Part shown: piece by piece, positions 26,246-34,291 of the stretch | Numbering within the stretch: the stretch's first letter is position 1 | Layout: each line of letters opens with the position of its first letter | NCBI GenBank assembly: GCA_009926615.1 | Contig: RFOM01000022.1 | Location: forward strand, 1-54,629 | Direction: 5' to 3' | Length of the DNA stretch: 54,629 nucleotides | DNA from: Pseudomonadota bacterium | GTDB lineage: Bacteria > Bdellovibrionota_B > Oligoflexia > Silvanigrellales > Silvanigrellaceae | Translations under genes and position numbers: made by a program | The notes under the pieces: generated by a model | What the model saw: only the letters and a program-made list of their open reading frames with translations | Database searches by the model: none | Told to the model about the DNA's origin: nothing

Positions 26246-26272
26246 GAGCCGCCTGATTTAACGAATTGAGAA

Positions 26273-26301
26273 GAAGGCGCCGTTCGGCGGCCTTTTTTTT
26301 T
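26273..26301 (+). terminator. Rho-independent terminator after the HU-like gene
   Basis: AAGGCGCCG-TT-CGGCGGCCTT forms a GC-rich stem with one bulged base, followed by eight or nine T residues (26293-26301). It lies 28 bases after the HU-like stop. Read in reverse the stem is followed only by CTTCTTCTC, so it mainly serves the plus strand, although it is also just beyond the stop of the minus-strand NGPQ-repeat gene. Confidence 0.85.
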
Positions 26302-26310
26302 ATCAAATGC

Positions 26311-27081
26311 TCAGAATTCAAACCGGAAGTCCAAACCTGCACCGGACTTCTGCACGCCGGTTCCTGCCGATGAAAGATTTTTGTAAACGGCATTCAACTG
26401 GACCCGATCGGGCAAGAGCGGAACTCCTATCCAAACTTCCAATGCCGGAGTCCAAAATGATTCCGACCACCGTGAAGATGCGGACAAGTCCGTGATGAAC
26501 GGACCTGCAGACACCTGAGAATCCGTCTTTATCTTCCAGATTCCGATTCCGATTCCAACAGGAAGAAGAGTCCGGTTCTCAAGGCCGGCGCCAAACCCAT
26601 AGTGAAACTCTGAACTGTTGATTCCCAGTTGCTTTTTATCGCTCGGCAACTGAGTAAATTTCTCAATGCCGGCAGAAATCAACCCCTCGGTGTCCCAAAG
26701 TTCAAAATCCCAGTGCGCGCCTGCGGCCAAGGTCCATGAATCCTGAAAATAGTTTTCCTGCGATAAAATAGCGGCGTTCCGAAATCTGATCCCTGCAGTG
26801 GCGACGTATCTGTCAGGCACAAACAGGCTTTTCTCCGGACCTTTCTGCGGGACGTTCTGCGGGCCGTTCTGCGGGCCGTTCTGCGGGCCGTTCTGCGGAC
26901 CGTTCTGCGCACCGTTCTGCGGACCGTTCTGCGGACCGTTCTGCGGGCCGTTCTGCGGACCGTTCTGCGGGACGTTCTGCGGGCCGTTCTGCGGACCGTT
27001 CTGCGCACCGTTCTGCGCGGCAAAACAGGGAAAGAATGAAAAAACTGCAACAATCAAACTTGCCTTCCGGACAACCGTCAT
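26311..27081 (-). CDS. Exported protein with an N-terminal NGPQ tetrapeptide repeat
   Basis: A 256-residue protein with a signal peptide (ASLIVAVFSFFPCFAA, residues 7-22). Directly after it come 15 tandem four-residue units, mostly NGPQ with NGAQ, NVPQ and a final KGPE variant (residues 24-83). The rest (84-256) is rich in alternating aromatic and small residues, such as HYGFGAGLENRTLLPVGIGI, and ends in Phe (FRFEF), which suggests an outer-membrane beta-barrel or surface beta protein. The start overlaps the stop of the upstream zinc-protease gene (ATGA) and follows GGGGAGA. The repeat could be a flexible linker or a display segment. No family recognised. Confidence 0.68.
   Translation of the reverse strand: MTVVRKASLIVAVFSFFPCFAAQNGAQNGPQNGPQNVPQNGPQNGPQNGPQNGPQNGAQNGPQNGPQNGPQNGPQNVPQKGPEKSLFVPDRYVATAGIRFRNAAILSQENYFQDSWTLAAGAHWDFELWDTEGLISAGIEKFTQLPSDKKQLGINSSEFHYGFGAGLENRTLLPVGIGIGIWKIKTDSQVSAGPFITDLSASSRWSESFWTPALEVWIGVPLLPDRVQLNAVYKNLSSAGTGVQKSGAGLDFRFEF
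26833..27012 (-). repeat. 12-base tandem repeat, 15 units, encoding (NGPQ)n
   Basis: Fifteen consecutive 12-base units; on the plus strand the consensus is TTCTGCGGVCCG with few substitutions. The unit is a multiple of three, so copy-number change keeps the frame. Variant units occur in the order A-P-P-V-P-P-P-P-A-P-P-P-P-V (A = NGAQ, P = NGPQ, V = NVPQ), so an A-to-V block appears twice, suggesting a segmental duplication. Confidence 0.95.
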
Positions 27082-28388
27082 TTGCAGTCTCCCCGCGCTG
27101 AATCGGGAAAAGCCGTCTGTCCGAAATATTTTGAAATTGCGTCGCAGTATCCTTTGCGTTTGGAGGTCTCGGTATTTTCAATGACAGCCTCGAAGAAGAC
27201 CGCAAGCAGGTCTTCATCGTAGCTTGGCGACAAGCCTTCCCTGACTTCGCATTTGCTCATCTTTTCGTCCGGCTTTGGCAGGCGATCCCCGTCAAATTCG
27301 CGTAGTGATTTTCCAACTTCACTCATTAACTGAACCGTTTCGCGAAGAAATTCTTTCCTGAGCTCAAAATTCTTCGGATCAAGGCCTCTGGACTGATAAA
27401 CCTCAAACAAAGTCTTTGCCCATAAGGTCCCGAGACAGTAATAGCCGCCGGTGCAAATATCACTTCCGGAATAACTGTAGTCGTCATAATCAAATCCGAT
27501 AAGCGCAAAATTCCTTTCGCGCGTTGCCGGAGATATCCCCAGAGACGATTGAAGAATATTTCCCGATCCTGTCCAGACGAAACTGACAAAGTCGGCAAAT
27601 CCCTCGTTCAAACCGCGGACCGTAAATTCCTGCTCAAGCCGTCCCGGAAAAAGCTTTTGTTCGACGTAATTCCCCTTCGTACAACGATCGAATTTGTTGT
27701 TGAAAAATGATCTCTCAAAGATTGAATGACCGAATTCGTGCGCAATAATTTGCGCATTGTACGCCATCGCGACCTGTTCTTCCCTGCCGGGCATAAACAA
27801 AGCAAACTGGTTGGAGCCGGCCAGATACGCCGCGTTGGTCGTCTCGTACTTTTTGACGACTTCTCCGCCCGCAGTGACTTTGACTGCCGGATGATAAATG
27901 ACGCTCAAATCAGCGGATGTCTTGAAGAATTCGTTTTCGGGGATTCCGGTCAGCGACTCAACGGCGCCAACCAGAGTGTCAAAATTGTAAATCGCCGAGA
28001 GCATGGTCAAAGATTTTGAAGTGGTCGGTTTCACAATGCCGTTAGCAATTCTGTAGTCAAGATTCGGAATTGTGAACCCGCCGAATTGGTTGCTGAGGAT
28101 GACCGAACCGAGAGTTTCCTGAATCTCAAGATCGCCTCCCTGAAGCATTTTCAGCCTCGATCCGCTCAGTGCGTTGATGTCCGTGATTCTTGAAAAAGTT
28201 TGCGGACCGTAAATAAACTTCGGCGCATCCGAGACCGCCTGAACCGATGCCGGATCAAACGAAACCACATCGGCCCTTATCGTATCTCCGGCAGGGAGCG
28301 TTTTAACTGAGGTTTTGCAGCCGCAGAAAAACCAAATTGCAGAAATGACAAAAAAAGCTGCTGACGGGTTAAAGCTTTTACTCTTCAC
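27078..28388 (-). CDS. Putative gluzincin-type zinc metalloprotease lipoprotein
   Basis: About 436 residues from a GTG at 28388, chosen because a perfect AGGAGG (28395-28400) lies six bases upstream; an ATG at 28418 is the alternative. The N-terminus is a lipoprotein-type signal (FFVISAIWFFCGC), so the enzyme is probably membrane-anchored. The zinc motif is HEFGHSIFE (His217, Glu218, His221) and a downstream NEGFADF supplies Glu262, the HExxH...NExxAD arrangement of gluzincins such as M4 and fungalysin-like families. It starts inside the end of the upstream exported-protein gene and overlaps the next start, so the three genes form one coupled unit. Exact family and substrate are unknown. Confidence 0.72.
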   Translation of the reverse strand: MKSKSFNPSAAFFVISAIWFFCGCKTSVKTLPAGDTIRADVVSFDPASVQAVSDAPKFIYGPQTFSRITDINALSGSRLKMLQGGDLEIQETLGSVILSNQFGGFTIPNLDYRIANGIVKPTTSKSLTMLSAIYNFDTLVGAVESLTGIPENEFFKTSADLSVIYHPAVKVTAGGEVVKKYETTNAAYLAGSNQFALFMPGREEQVAMAYNAQIIAHEFGHSIFERSFFNNKFDRCTKGNYVEQKLFPGRLEQEFTVRGLNEGFADFVSFVWTGSGNILQSSLGISPATRERNFALIGFDYDDYSYSGSDICTGGYYCLGTLWAKTLFEVYQSRGLDPKNFELRKEFLRETVQLMSEVGKSLREFDGDRLPKPDEKMSKCEVREGLSPSYDEDLLAVFFEAVIENTETSKRKGYCDAISKYFGQTAFPDSARGDCK

Positions 28389-29229
28389 TCGTGACCTCCT
28401 CATCCGTAAAGAGATCATCGGGAACGCGCCAATTCAACTCCAATACAGGCCAAAGTGACCATTCTCCGGCCGCAGAGAGCAATCCCAAGCCGCCGCCGAA
28501 CTGCCAGTCTCGCACCGAATATTGCGAACGCAAATGAAAAAAACCCGCACCGGCAAACCCAAACCTTGTCACAATCAGGTTCTCATTTGCAAATTCGTTG
28601 TCCAGAGCCTTGAGCACGGGAGAATAACCCGCACCGAATGACAGTTGGGGATTGATTGAAAGGTCGTAGAGAAAATTCAACCAGCCCGCAGTGCGGTCAT
28701 AATACTTTGCAGCTGCTGCCGAAACCGGACGCTCCGCATAGGCTGCGCCGCCGAGGCCCAAAATAAATCTTCCGCCGGAGTTAAAGTCGACCGATATGCC
28801 GTGCTGAATCAGCGCGCCGAGGACTCTTTTCTTTTCTCCTGTGAGTTCCAGTCCGGGAGCAGCAATAAGAGTCAGCGAACAACTGATTTTGACTGTTTCG
28901 CAATAGCGGACCTTGCCGCCTGCTGCCAGCATGGGCTTTGCCATCAGAGTTCTTGCCGGCGCATAAAGATTTACAACTAAATTTGCCTTGTCGGATATTC
29001 CGTACCAGACATTTCCCGTCGCGAAGTCCGCCTGCAGCCCCTTCTCGGGAACAACCTCGGTATTCAAAATTCCTGCGGTATTGCTGTCGGGCTCGGTGTT
29101 GATCGCTTCACTTTTTTTGGCTGCAAATGCCGTCTGGACGGAAGCTGCGGCAAAAAACAATGACGTGCACACGACAACGGCCATCCGTTTGCCCAAACTG
29201 CAACTTTCGCGCGGCCGTTCCGGTGCCAT
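28378..29229 (-). CDS. Exported protein, possible outer-membrane beta-barrel
   Basis: About 283 residues from the ATG at 29229, which has GGAG six bases upstream; in-frame ATGs at 29241 and 29310 are less well placed. A signal peptide is visible (MAVVVCTSLFFAAASVQTAFAA). The mature region is rich in alternating hydrophobic and polar beta-like segments, such as GNVWYGISDKANLVVNLYAP and FGGGLGLLSAAGEWSLW, and two Cys near YCETVKISC. No known family recognised. It is first in a coupled minus-strand set with the zinc-protease lipoprotein and the NGPQ-repeat protein, and divergent from a BamE-like gene, with only 62 bases between starts. Confidence 0.6.
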   Translation of the reverse strand: MAPERPRESCSLGKRMAVVVCTSLFFAAASVQTAFAAKKSEAINTEPDSNTAGILNTEVVPEKGLQADFATGNVWYGISDKANLVVNLYAPARTLMAKPMLAAGGKVRYCETVKISCSLTLIAAPGLELTGEKKRVLGALIQHGISVDFNSGGRFILGLGGAAYAERPVSAAAAKYYDRTAGWLNFLYDLSINPQLSFGAGYSPVLKALDNEFANENLIVTRFGFAGAGFFHLRSQYSVRDWQFGGGLGLLSAAGEWSLWPVLELNWRVPDDLFTDEEVTSEE

Positions 29230-29291
29230 TCCCCGCTCCATTTTTTTTCCTGTCCCGAAAGGGTAACATGGCCCGTCACGGAGGTGTTCGC

Positions 29292-29633
29292 ATGCATTCA
29301 AGGATGTCAATTTTGTCTCTCCCAGTAATCGCTCTTTTTGTCAGCAACCTTACCGGCTGCGCATCGGTGGGTAACGATTTCTCCAGCGAGGTCACTTGGA
29401 TCGCCAGAGACAAGACGACCAAAAACGAACTCGAAAGCAGGCTGGGAGCACCCTTTCAAGTCGGTTACGACAGCGGACAGTTGACGTGGAGCTGGGGATT
29501 TTACCGGTATTCTCTGTTCCGCCCTGCCCGCGCCAAAGATTTACTCGTCCGATTCAACAGTAACGGCACAGTCAGCAGCTATAGTTTTTCAAGCTCCTTC
29601 GACGAAGACATCCAAAACCTCAAAAACAAGTGA
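29292..29633 (+). CDS. SmpA/BamE-like small lipoprotein
   Basis: A 113-residue lipoprotein. The ATG at 29292 has GGAGGT six bases upstream. The signal peptide ends in the lipobox LTGC (VIALFVSNLTGC). The mature part, with KTTKNELESRLGAPFQVGYDSGQLTWSWGFYRYS, resembles the BamE/SmpA fold, in which a TKxELxxxLGxP motif precedes an aromatic-rich strand; BamE assists outer-membrane protein assembly. The match is by motif only, and other short SmpA/OmlA-like lipoproteins have different roles. proC follows 12 bases later. Confidence 0.62.
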   Translation: MHSRMSILSLPVIALFVSNLTGCASVGNDFSSEVTWIARDKTTKNELESRLGAPFQVGYDSGQLTWSWGFYRYSLFRPARAKDLLVRFNSNGTVSSYSFSSSFDEDIQNLKNK

Positions 29634-29645
29634 GAGATTTGAAAA

Positions 29646-30521
29646 ATGAGCACTCCGGTCGGGAATTCAGGTCGCATTGTCATTGTGGGTTTCGGAAATA
29701 TGGGTCAGGCGCTCGTTCGGGGACTGCTGACGAGTACCAAGGATGACATCATTGTTTGCGACAGGTTTGAGAGCAGCGCAGCAGAGTCGATGACCGCCCA
29801 GTTTCCAAACCGGCTCAAATTCCTTGTCACTTCGAAGGTCAGCAGAGACGGAACAGAAATTCCGCTCGACCATGCAGATACGCTTATTATCTGCACAAAG
29901 CCCCAAAATTTTCAGGACGCCGTGCAGTTCTGGAAACCTGTTTTTTGTTCCGGCGGCGGACACCCTCTGGTGATCTCGATCCTCGCAGGAACGCCCATCG
30001 AACAACTGCAGCGCTCATTTCAGGGATGCGTCATTGCACGCGCCATGCCCAACATCGCCGCGACCGTCGATTGCGCAGCAACAGCACTGTGTCTTTCTTC
30101 AGACGCATCAGATGCCGAGATTTTAAGAGCCAAATCGATTTTTGAGGCGGTCGGGAAGGCATGGGTTGTTCCCGAAGAACTTATGAATGCGGTGACAGGA
30201 CTGAGCGGCAGCGGACCCGCCTACATCTACATGGTCATCGAGGCCTTGTCGGACGGAGGCGTCAAGATGGGAATGCCGCGGCAACTTGCACTTGAGTTGG
30301 CTTCACAGACCGTCCTCGGCGCCGCGAAACTGGTTCAGGAGACAGGTCTGCATCCGGCCGTGTTGCGCGATCAGGTCACAACTCCGGGGGGCACAACCAT
30401 TTCCGCGATTCATGAGCTCGAACGCCACGGGCTCAGACCGATGCTCATCTCTGCCGTCGTCACTGCGACAAAGAAAAGCCGCCTGCTCGCGCGCGCTGCA
30501 GATAAAAGAACTCAAAAATAG
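29646..30521 (+). CDS. proC: Pyrroline-5-carboxylate reductase
   Basis: A 291-residue enzyme of the final proline-synthesis step. The Rossmann motif VIVGFGNMGQALVRGLL is at residues 13-29. The family hallmarks LSGSGPAYIYMVIEALSDGG and TPGGTTISAIHELERHG follow, as does ARAMPNIAA. Length is typical (E. coli ProC, 269). It lies 12 bases behind the BamE-like gene and converges on the M48 protease gene with eight bases between stops. A stand-alone P5C dehydrogenase gene is at 11.9-13.5 kb, so the cell can run P5C in both directions. Confidence 0.96.
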   Translation: MSTPVGNSGRIVIVGFGNMGQALVRGLLTSTKDDIIVCDRFESSAAESMTAQFPNRLKFLVTSKVSRDGTEIPLDHADTLIICTKPQNFQDAVQFWKPVFCSGGGHPLVISILAGTPIEQLQRSFQGCVIARAMPNIAATVDCAATALCLSSDASDAEILRAKSIFEAVGKAWVVPEELMNAVTGLSGSGPAYIYMVIEALSDGGVKMGMPRQLALELASQTVLGAAKLVQETGLHPAVLRDQVTTPGGTTISAIHELERHGLRPMLISAVVTATKKSRLLARAADKRTQK

Positions 30522-30529
30522 CCGGCCGT

Positions 30530-31345
30530 TCACTTAAAAACTGACTTTAACTTCCGGTAAGCGTCCTGCTGTGCGGCGGGAGTCTTGGCGCTCGGGTCGG
30601 ATACCAGTTTGAGGGCAAACTCAATTCTTTCCTCGGTCGCCGGATGAGTCGATAAAATACTCATCAACTTTCCGGCTTCGGATGTCACGGCAACGGCTTT
30701 CTCAAATTCCGCCATACGCTGGAAAAATCCGGAAACTCCGTTCAGAGGAAGCTCCGCTTTGCGCAGTAATTCAACGCCCAAAGCATCTGCCTCCCGCTCG
30801 TGATCACGCGAAAACTTGAGACCTAAAAGTTGACCGCCCGTTTCTGCCAACTCCGCCAAACCTCCGATGTCACCGAACAGCAGGTTGACCAACAGAACTG
30901 TCCCAAGCTGTGAGACGATTTGCTGCATGGAATGTCTTTTTGAAACGTGCGCGAGTTCGTGGGCAATAACCGCCAGAATTTCCTCAGGCGATTGGGAAAT
31001 CTCAACCAGCTTGGAGGTCACCGCAATCCGCCCGTGCGGAAATGCAAAAGCGTTCGGAAGATTCGACTGAACAACTTCGAGCTTCATCTCCAATGGCGGA
31101 ATTGAAACGAGGCTCATCAACGGTTCTGCAAGCTTGTTCAGATGCAATTGTGCTTCTTCAGGAACAGCTTTTGCTTTTCCCACGGATTGCGATTTCTCTG
31201 CGATCTCCCCCAGAGATTTATCGACGGAGCGCGGAATAATGTTCAGAACAACATCAGCCCCCGCCGATTTCCAGCGACCGAGCGTATCGCATCCGGAAAT
31301 CAGAACCACCGAGCAAATGAGCAATTTCTGCAAAATCTCAGTCAT
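30530..31345 (-). CDS. M48 family metalloprotease lipoprotein
   Basis: A 271-residue lipoprotein with signal LLICSVVLISGC (lipobox ISGC, Cys19). The zinc site is AVIAHELAHVSKRH (HELAH at 129-133) and HEREADALG near 182-190 gives the third ligand. The FPHGRIAVTSKLVEIS segment is typical of M48C-type proteases such as BepA, LoiP and YcaL, which clear misfolded outer-membrane proteins in the periplasm. No TPR domain follows, so it is closer to LoiP/YcaL than to BepA in architecture. Its start overlaps the end of the AIM24-family gene by eight bases. Confidence 0.85.
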   Translation of the reverse strand: MTEILQKLLICSVVLISGCDTLGRWKSAGADVVLNIIPRSVDKSLGEIAEKSQSVGKAKAVPEEAQLHLNKLAEPLMSLVSIPPLEMKLEVVQSNLPNAFAFPHGRIAVTSKLVEISQSPEEILAVIAHELAHVSKRHSMQQIVSQLGTVLLVNLLFGDIGGLAELAETGGQLLGLKFSRDHEREADALGVELLRKAELPLNGVSGFFQRMAEFEKAVAVTSEAGKLMSILSTHPATEERIEFALKLVSDPSAKTPAAQQDAYRKLKSVFK

Positions 31346-32123
31346 CGTTTCCCATCAGACTGCCCATCAATCCGCCCGTCTGCTCTGCTCCCCTTCCGGT
31401 TGTAATCACCGAGGCAATCCGGTTTGCCAGTCGCGCAAACGGCAGCGTTTGCAAAAATACACGGCCCGGACCGCGGACTGTAGAAAACCACAATCCTTCT
31501 CCGCCGAACAACGCATTCTTAAAGCCACCCACAAACTGGACATCAAAATCCACCGTACTTTCAAAGCCGACAATACAACCGGTATCGACGCGCAAGACCT
31601 GTCCGGGCTCGAGCCTGCGTTCAATAATATTGCCGCCCGCGTGTATGAAGGCGAGTCCGTCGCCCACCAGCTTTTGCAAAATAAAACCCTCTCCGCCGAA
31701 CAGTCCCGCTCCAAGCTTTTGATTGAAATGAACAGAAACATCAGTTCCCCGCGCAGCGCAAAGGAAGCTGTCTTTCTGTGCGATAAAACCACCCTGATAA
31801 GTCGACAGGTCCAGAGGAATAATCTTGCCGGGGTATGGTGCTGCAAATGCAACATCGGCACGCTGACCGCCCGTATTTTCAAAATTCGTGATGAAGAAAC
31901 TTTCGCCGGTAAACATGCGGCCTGCCGCCTTCATGAGATTTCCGAAAAAGCCTTTGCTTTTGTCGGTGCTCATCGTTGTCTGCATTGCAACACCGTCGGT
32001 CATGTAGAGCATCACGCCGGCTTCGGCGATCACGACTTCGGCAGGGTCGAGAGTCACGATGACGGCCTGCATGTCATCGCCTTCAATTTTGTAGTCAATA
32101 ACATCCGATTTGTTCATCTGCAT
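31338..32123 (-). CDS. AIM24/TIGR00266 family protein
   Basis: A 261-residue cytosolic protein, beta-rich with repeated Gly motifs such as GLWFSTVRGPGRVFLQT and FGGEGFILQKLVGDG. The early EVVIAEAGVMLYMTDGVAMQT matches TIGR00266/AIM24 proteins, whose biochemical role is unknown. The ATG at 32123 is four bases behind GGAGG. The gene overlaps the M48 protease gene, and both may be linked to envelope quality control. Ends in a Gly/Met-rich tail (GGLMGSLMG). Confidence 0.8.
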   Translation of the reverse strand: MQMNKSDVIDYKIEGDDMQAVIVTLDPAEVVIAEAGVMLYMTDGVAMQTTMSTDKSKGFFGNLMKAAGRMFTGESFFITNFENTGGQRADVAFAAPYPGKIIPLDLSTYQGGFIAQKDSFLCAARGTDVSVHFNQKLGAGLFGGEGFILQKLVGDGLAFIHAGGNIIERRLEPGQVLRVDTGCIVGFESTVDFDVQFVGGFKNALFGGEGLWFSTVRGPGRVFLQTLPFARLANRIASVITTGRGAEQTGGLMGSLMGNDD

Positions 32124-32203
32124 ATAACCTCCAAAAGAAGCGAGGTTAACCGAACAACCACGGAATGTCCTGTCAATTTATCAATTCGATTGTTCGATTT
32201 TTG

Positions 32204-32236
32204 CAATGCAGACTCAGGCCGATTCAGCCTGCATTG
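32204..32236. repeat. Inverted repeat upstream of the AIM24-family gene
   Basis: CAATGCAG (32204-32211) and CTGCATTG (32229-32236) are perfect 8-base arms around a 17-base loop that itself contains AGGC and GCCT. It lies in the 157-base gap between the proline-rich lipoprotein and AIM24-family genes. No T-tract follows on either strand, so it is more likely an operator or RNA stem than a classical terminator. A TTGACA on the minus strand at 32171-32176 could be a -35 for the AIM24 gene, without a good -10. Confidence 0.38.
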
Positions 32237-32280
32237 AAATCAGGCAAAAGATAATTCGGCTGCGGTAATCACAGAAACGC

Positions 32281-33243
32281 TTATTTACGGGTGCAACCCA
32301 TCGGTTCAAGTCCGTCGATGTAGTATTCGACTCCCTGAGCCCGAACATCAAAGACGTAGTCATTGAAGTCGATTCCGAGACTTTCCCGCAGAGAGGTGTT
32401 TGAAAGATTGGCACTGACTGCATCGAGATTTTCTCGTTTCTGATCTTCAAAATAGACCCGCACCCAACGGCTCATGGAGCCGCTGCCGGCAAAGAGATCC
32501 ATTTGCTGTTTTATATCTGCGGTGCTGTCCTGAATTCCGATTAAAGGATCGCGGCTCGTAATGTTGTTTCTGTCATACGCTTTGAAAAAGACGGACGAGG
32601 AAATATCACCCGACCGGCGATCGATATCCACGGCTGAATTGTAAGGTCCATTGCAAGGCTGGCCTGCCTTGCACGCTCCTGCGACAGGGAAAAAAGTTTG
32701 AACGCGAACTTCCATCCGGTTGCAGACACCTTTGTCTGCAAGAAATTCAACGACAGTGTTCAAGGGAGTCGTCTTGTTGCAGCCGACTTCCTTGGTATCG
32801 CTCCCGATGCTGACGATGAGACAGTTTTTCCACCATGCCTCGTAATTCAACTGAGCAACCCGAAGTTGCACCGGAACTTTGTTCGGCGGAATACTGGGGC
32901 CTGTGCTGACGGGCGGAAACGGGACCTTTGGAGGGACAGTCAGAACAGGTTTGTCGCCGAGTCCGGGAACAGTTTCAGTGGTTCCGGGTTTGGGCGGAAC
33001 ACCGCCCATGATGGGCGTCTTGTACGGAGTAGGTTGCGGATTCACCATTTCCGGCGCAGGTCTGGCGTTTCCTGAATTATTCGTTTCATCAGGAGACTTT
33101 GCACTTGGAGCAGCTGTCGTTGGTGCCGGAGCTGCAGGTGTCGGCTGGGGAGTCGTCGTTTTAAACTTGGTTTTCTCGCAACCCGCCAGACCGGCAGCAA
33201 CCAACGCGATCCCAAAAATGCCACGCTTCAGCGCATTGAACAT
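32281..33243 (-). CDS. Proline-rich lipoprotein of unknown function
   Basis: About 320 residues from the ATG at 33243, preceded by GGGGG. The signal is IFGIALVAAGLAGC, with lipobox LAGC. A long Pro/Thr/Ala-rich, probably disordered linker (about residues 25-125) could span periplasm or peptidoglycan. The C-terminal ~190 residues form a compact domain with several cysteines (NCLIVS, VGCNKT, GVCNRM, GACKAGQPC, MGCTRK) that may pair as disulfides. No family recognised. It sits between the AIM24 gene and the Tad minus arm, 43 bases below the TadC-like stop, so it could be co-transcribed with pilus genes. Confidence 0.62.
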   Translation of the reverse strand: MFNALKRGIFGIALVAAGLAGCEKTKFKTTTPQPTPAAPAPTTAAPSAKSPDETNNSGNARPAPEMVNPQPTPYKTPIMGGVPPKPGTTETVPGLGDKPVLTVPPKVPFPPVSTGPSIPPNKVPVQLRVAQLNYEAWWKNCLIVSIGSDTKEVGCNKTTPLNTVVEFLADKGVCNRMEVRVQTFFPVAGACKAGQPCNGPYNSAVDIDRRSGDISSSVFFKAYDRNNITSRDPLIGIQDSTADIKQQMDLFAGSGSMSRWVRVYFEDQKRENLDAVSANLSNTSLRESLGIDFNDYVFDVRAQGVEYYIDGLEPMGCTRK

Positions 33244-33286
33244 AAAAGCCCCCACGGACAATAAACCTGATTATGCTTCTCGCTTT

Positions 33287-34291
33287 TCAGTTTAACGCAT
33301 CTGAGTGAAACGAAAAACCGCAAATGACAAGAATCAAAAACAGCGCAGGCAGGAAAAAAAGTGCCATCGGCACCAGAAGCCTCAAAGACATCGCGGCCGC
33401 CCTTTGCGCCTGAAAATCCTCAAATTCTTCGAACATCTTATTGTGCTCTTCTGCCAGCCAGCGTTGTCCGTTTCCTGCCGACGCAAGAAAGGCCGAGGAA
33501 AACCTGCCAAGGAACTCGGACGCGGCGGGTAAATTTTGCAGGGCGGCGGTTCCATCACCAAATTCAAAACCAAGATTCAGCCGTCGTGCGCAGGCGATTA
33601 TGTTTTTGTCGCCGCTGTCTCTGCAAACATCGTAGATGCGCGACAACTTACTCCGGCCTTGGTGCGGCAAACACATCATTTCGGTCAAAAAATTAAATCT
33701 GCCGGTCACTGACTTCAATTCGCAGAATGCCGACCGGAAAATACTGCGGAACAGGATGATCCTGACCGAAATAACGCCGCAAAGATAGAGAATAACCGAG
33801 GCAGTCCCGACGGATTTTCCTGCGTCCGTGGAAATGTTTTCCGAAAAACGCGGATATTGGGAAAGGATCATCCAAAGGGCAATTGCAGGTACAAAAAAGA
33901 TGAGAAAAACAGACTGGACTCTCGCCTGTCCGCTTTGCTGGTTCAGTCGGCGATGAGCGCGAAAGACGGACAGAAATGTCCCCTGCCAGAAAACAAAACC
34001 GCTTCCCAAGCCTCTGCGCCTGAGTAAAGAACGGGCGGCAGCATCCGAAAGCTTGGACTGCCGGAATGACGTGTCAACCGGAAGTTTATCGCAAATGTCG
34101 GTCTCAAAAGGCAAGCTGAGGATTCTCGCAAATTGCCTGAGCGCGTTGAACTTCGAAATCCGCAGCGTCTCCAGCACAGCATCACGGCAAACGAATCCGC
34201 GTTGTCTGAATTCGGACATTTGCGTTATCAACTCGGCTGCATCATTCCATTTTAAATGAACAGTGCGTCCATTTCGCGCCGAATTCAGCAT
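33287..34291 (-). CDS. TadB/TadC-like (GspF family) Flp pilus assembly membrane protein
   Basis: A 334-residue protein. It starts with an amphipathic helix-rich region (AAELITQMSEFRQRGFVCRDAVL) like the T2SSF repeat, then two adjacent hydrophobic segments (VFLIFFVPAIALWMIL, VILYLCGVISVRIILF), a second helical domain (EFLGRFSSAFLASAG), and a C-terminal helix following RAAAMSLRLLVPMALFFLPALFLIL. This KxPxxLxxPLxLFxxPA pattern is typical of TadC. Only one such protein is visible, where Tad systems usually have TadB and TadC. It overlaps the end of the CpaF gene (ATG 34291, stop 34285) with GGGAGA upstream. Confidence 0.72.
   Translation of the reverse strand: MLNSARNGRTVHLKWNDAAELITQMSEFRQRGFVCRDAVLETLRISKFNALRQFARILSLPFETDICDKLPVDTSFRQSKLSDAAARSLLRRRGLGSGFVFWQGTFLSVFRAHRRLNQQSGQARVQSVFLIFFVPAIALWMILSQYPRFSENISTDAGKSVGTASVILYLCGVISVRIILFRSIFRSAFCELKSVTGRFNFLTEMMCLPHQGRSKLSRIYDVCRDSGDKNIIACARRLNLGFEFGDGTAALQNLPAASEFLGRFSSAFLASAGNGQRWLAEEHNKMFEEFEDFQAQRAAAMSLRLLVPMALFFLPALFLILVICGFSFHSDALN

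Noticed and set aside
26833..27012. Repeat array as a CRISPR
   Set aside because: The units are 12-base and directly adjacent with no spacers, and encode a protein repeat.
26798..27184. Plus-strand frame with a GPFC repeat over the NGPQ region
   Set aside because: It exists only because the 12-base repeat keeps several frames open. The minus frame has a signal peptide, ribosome site and a non-repetitive domain; the plus frame has none.
31134..32237. Plus-strand 367-residue frame opposite the AIM24 and M48 genes
   Set aside because: Both minus-strand genes match known families and have signals or zinc motifs; the antisense frame has none.
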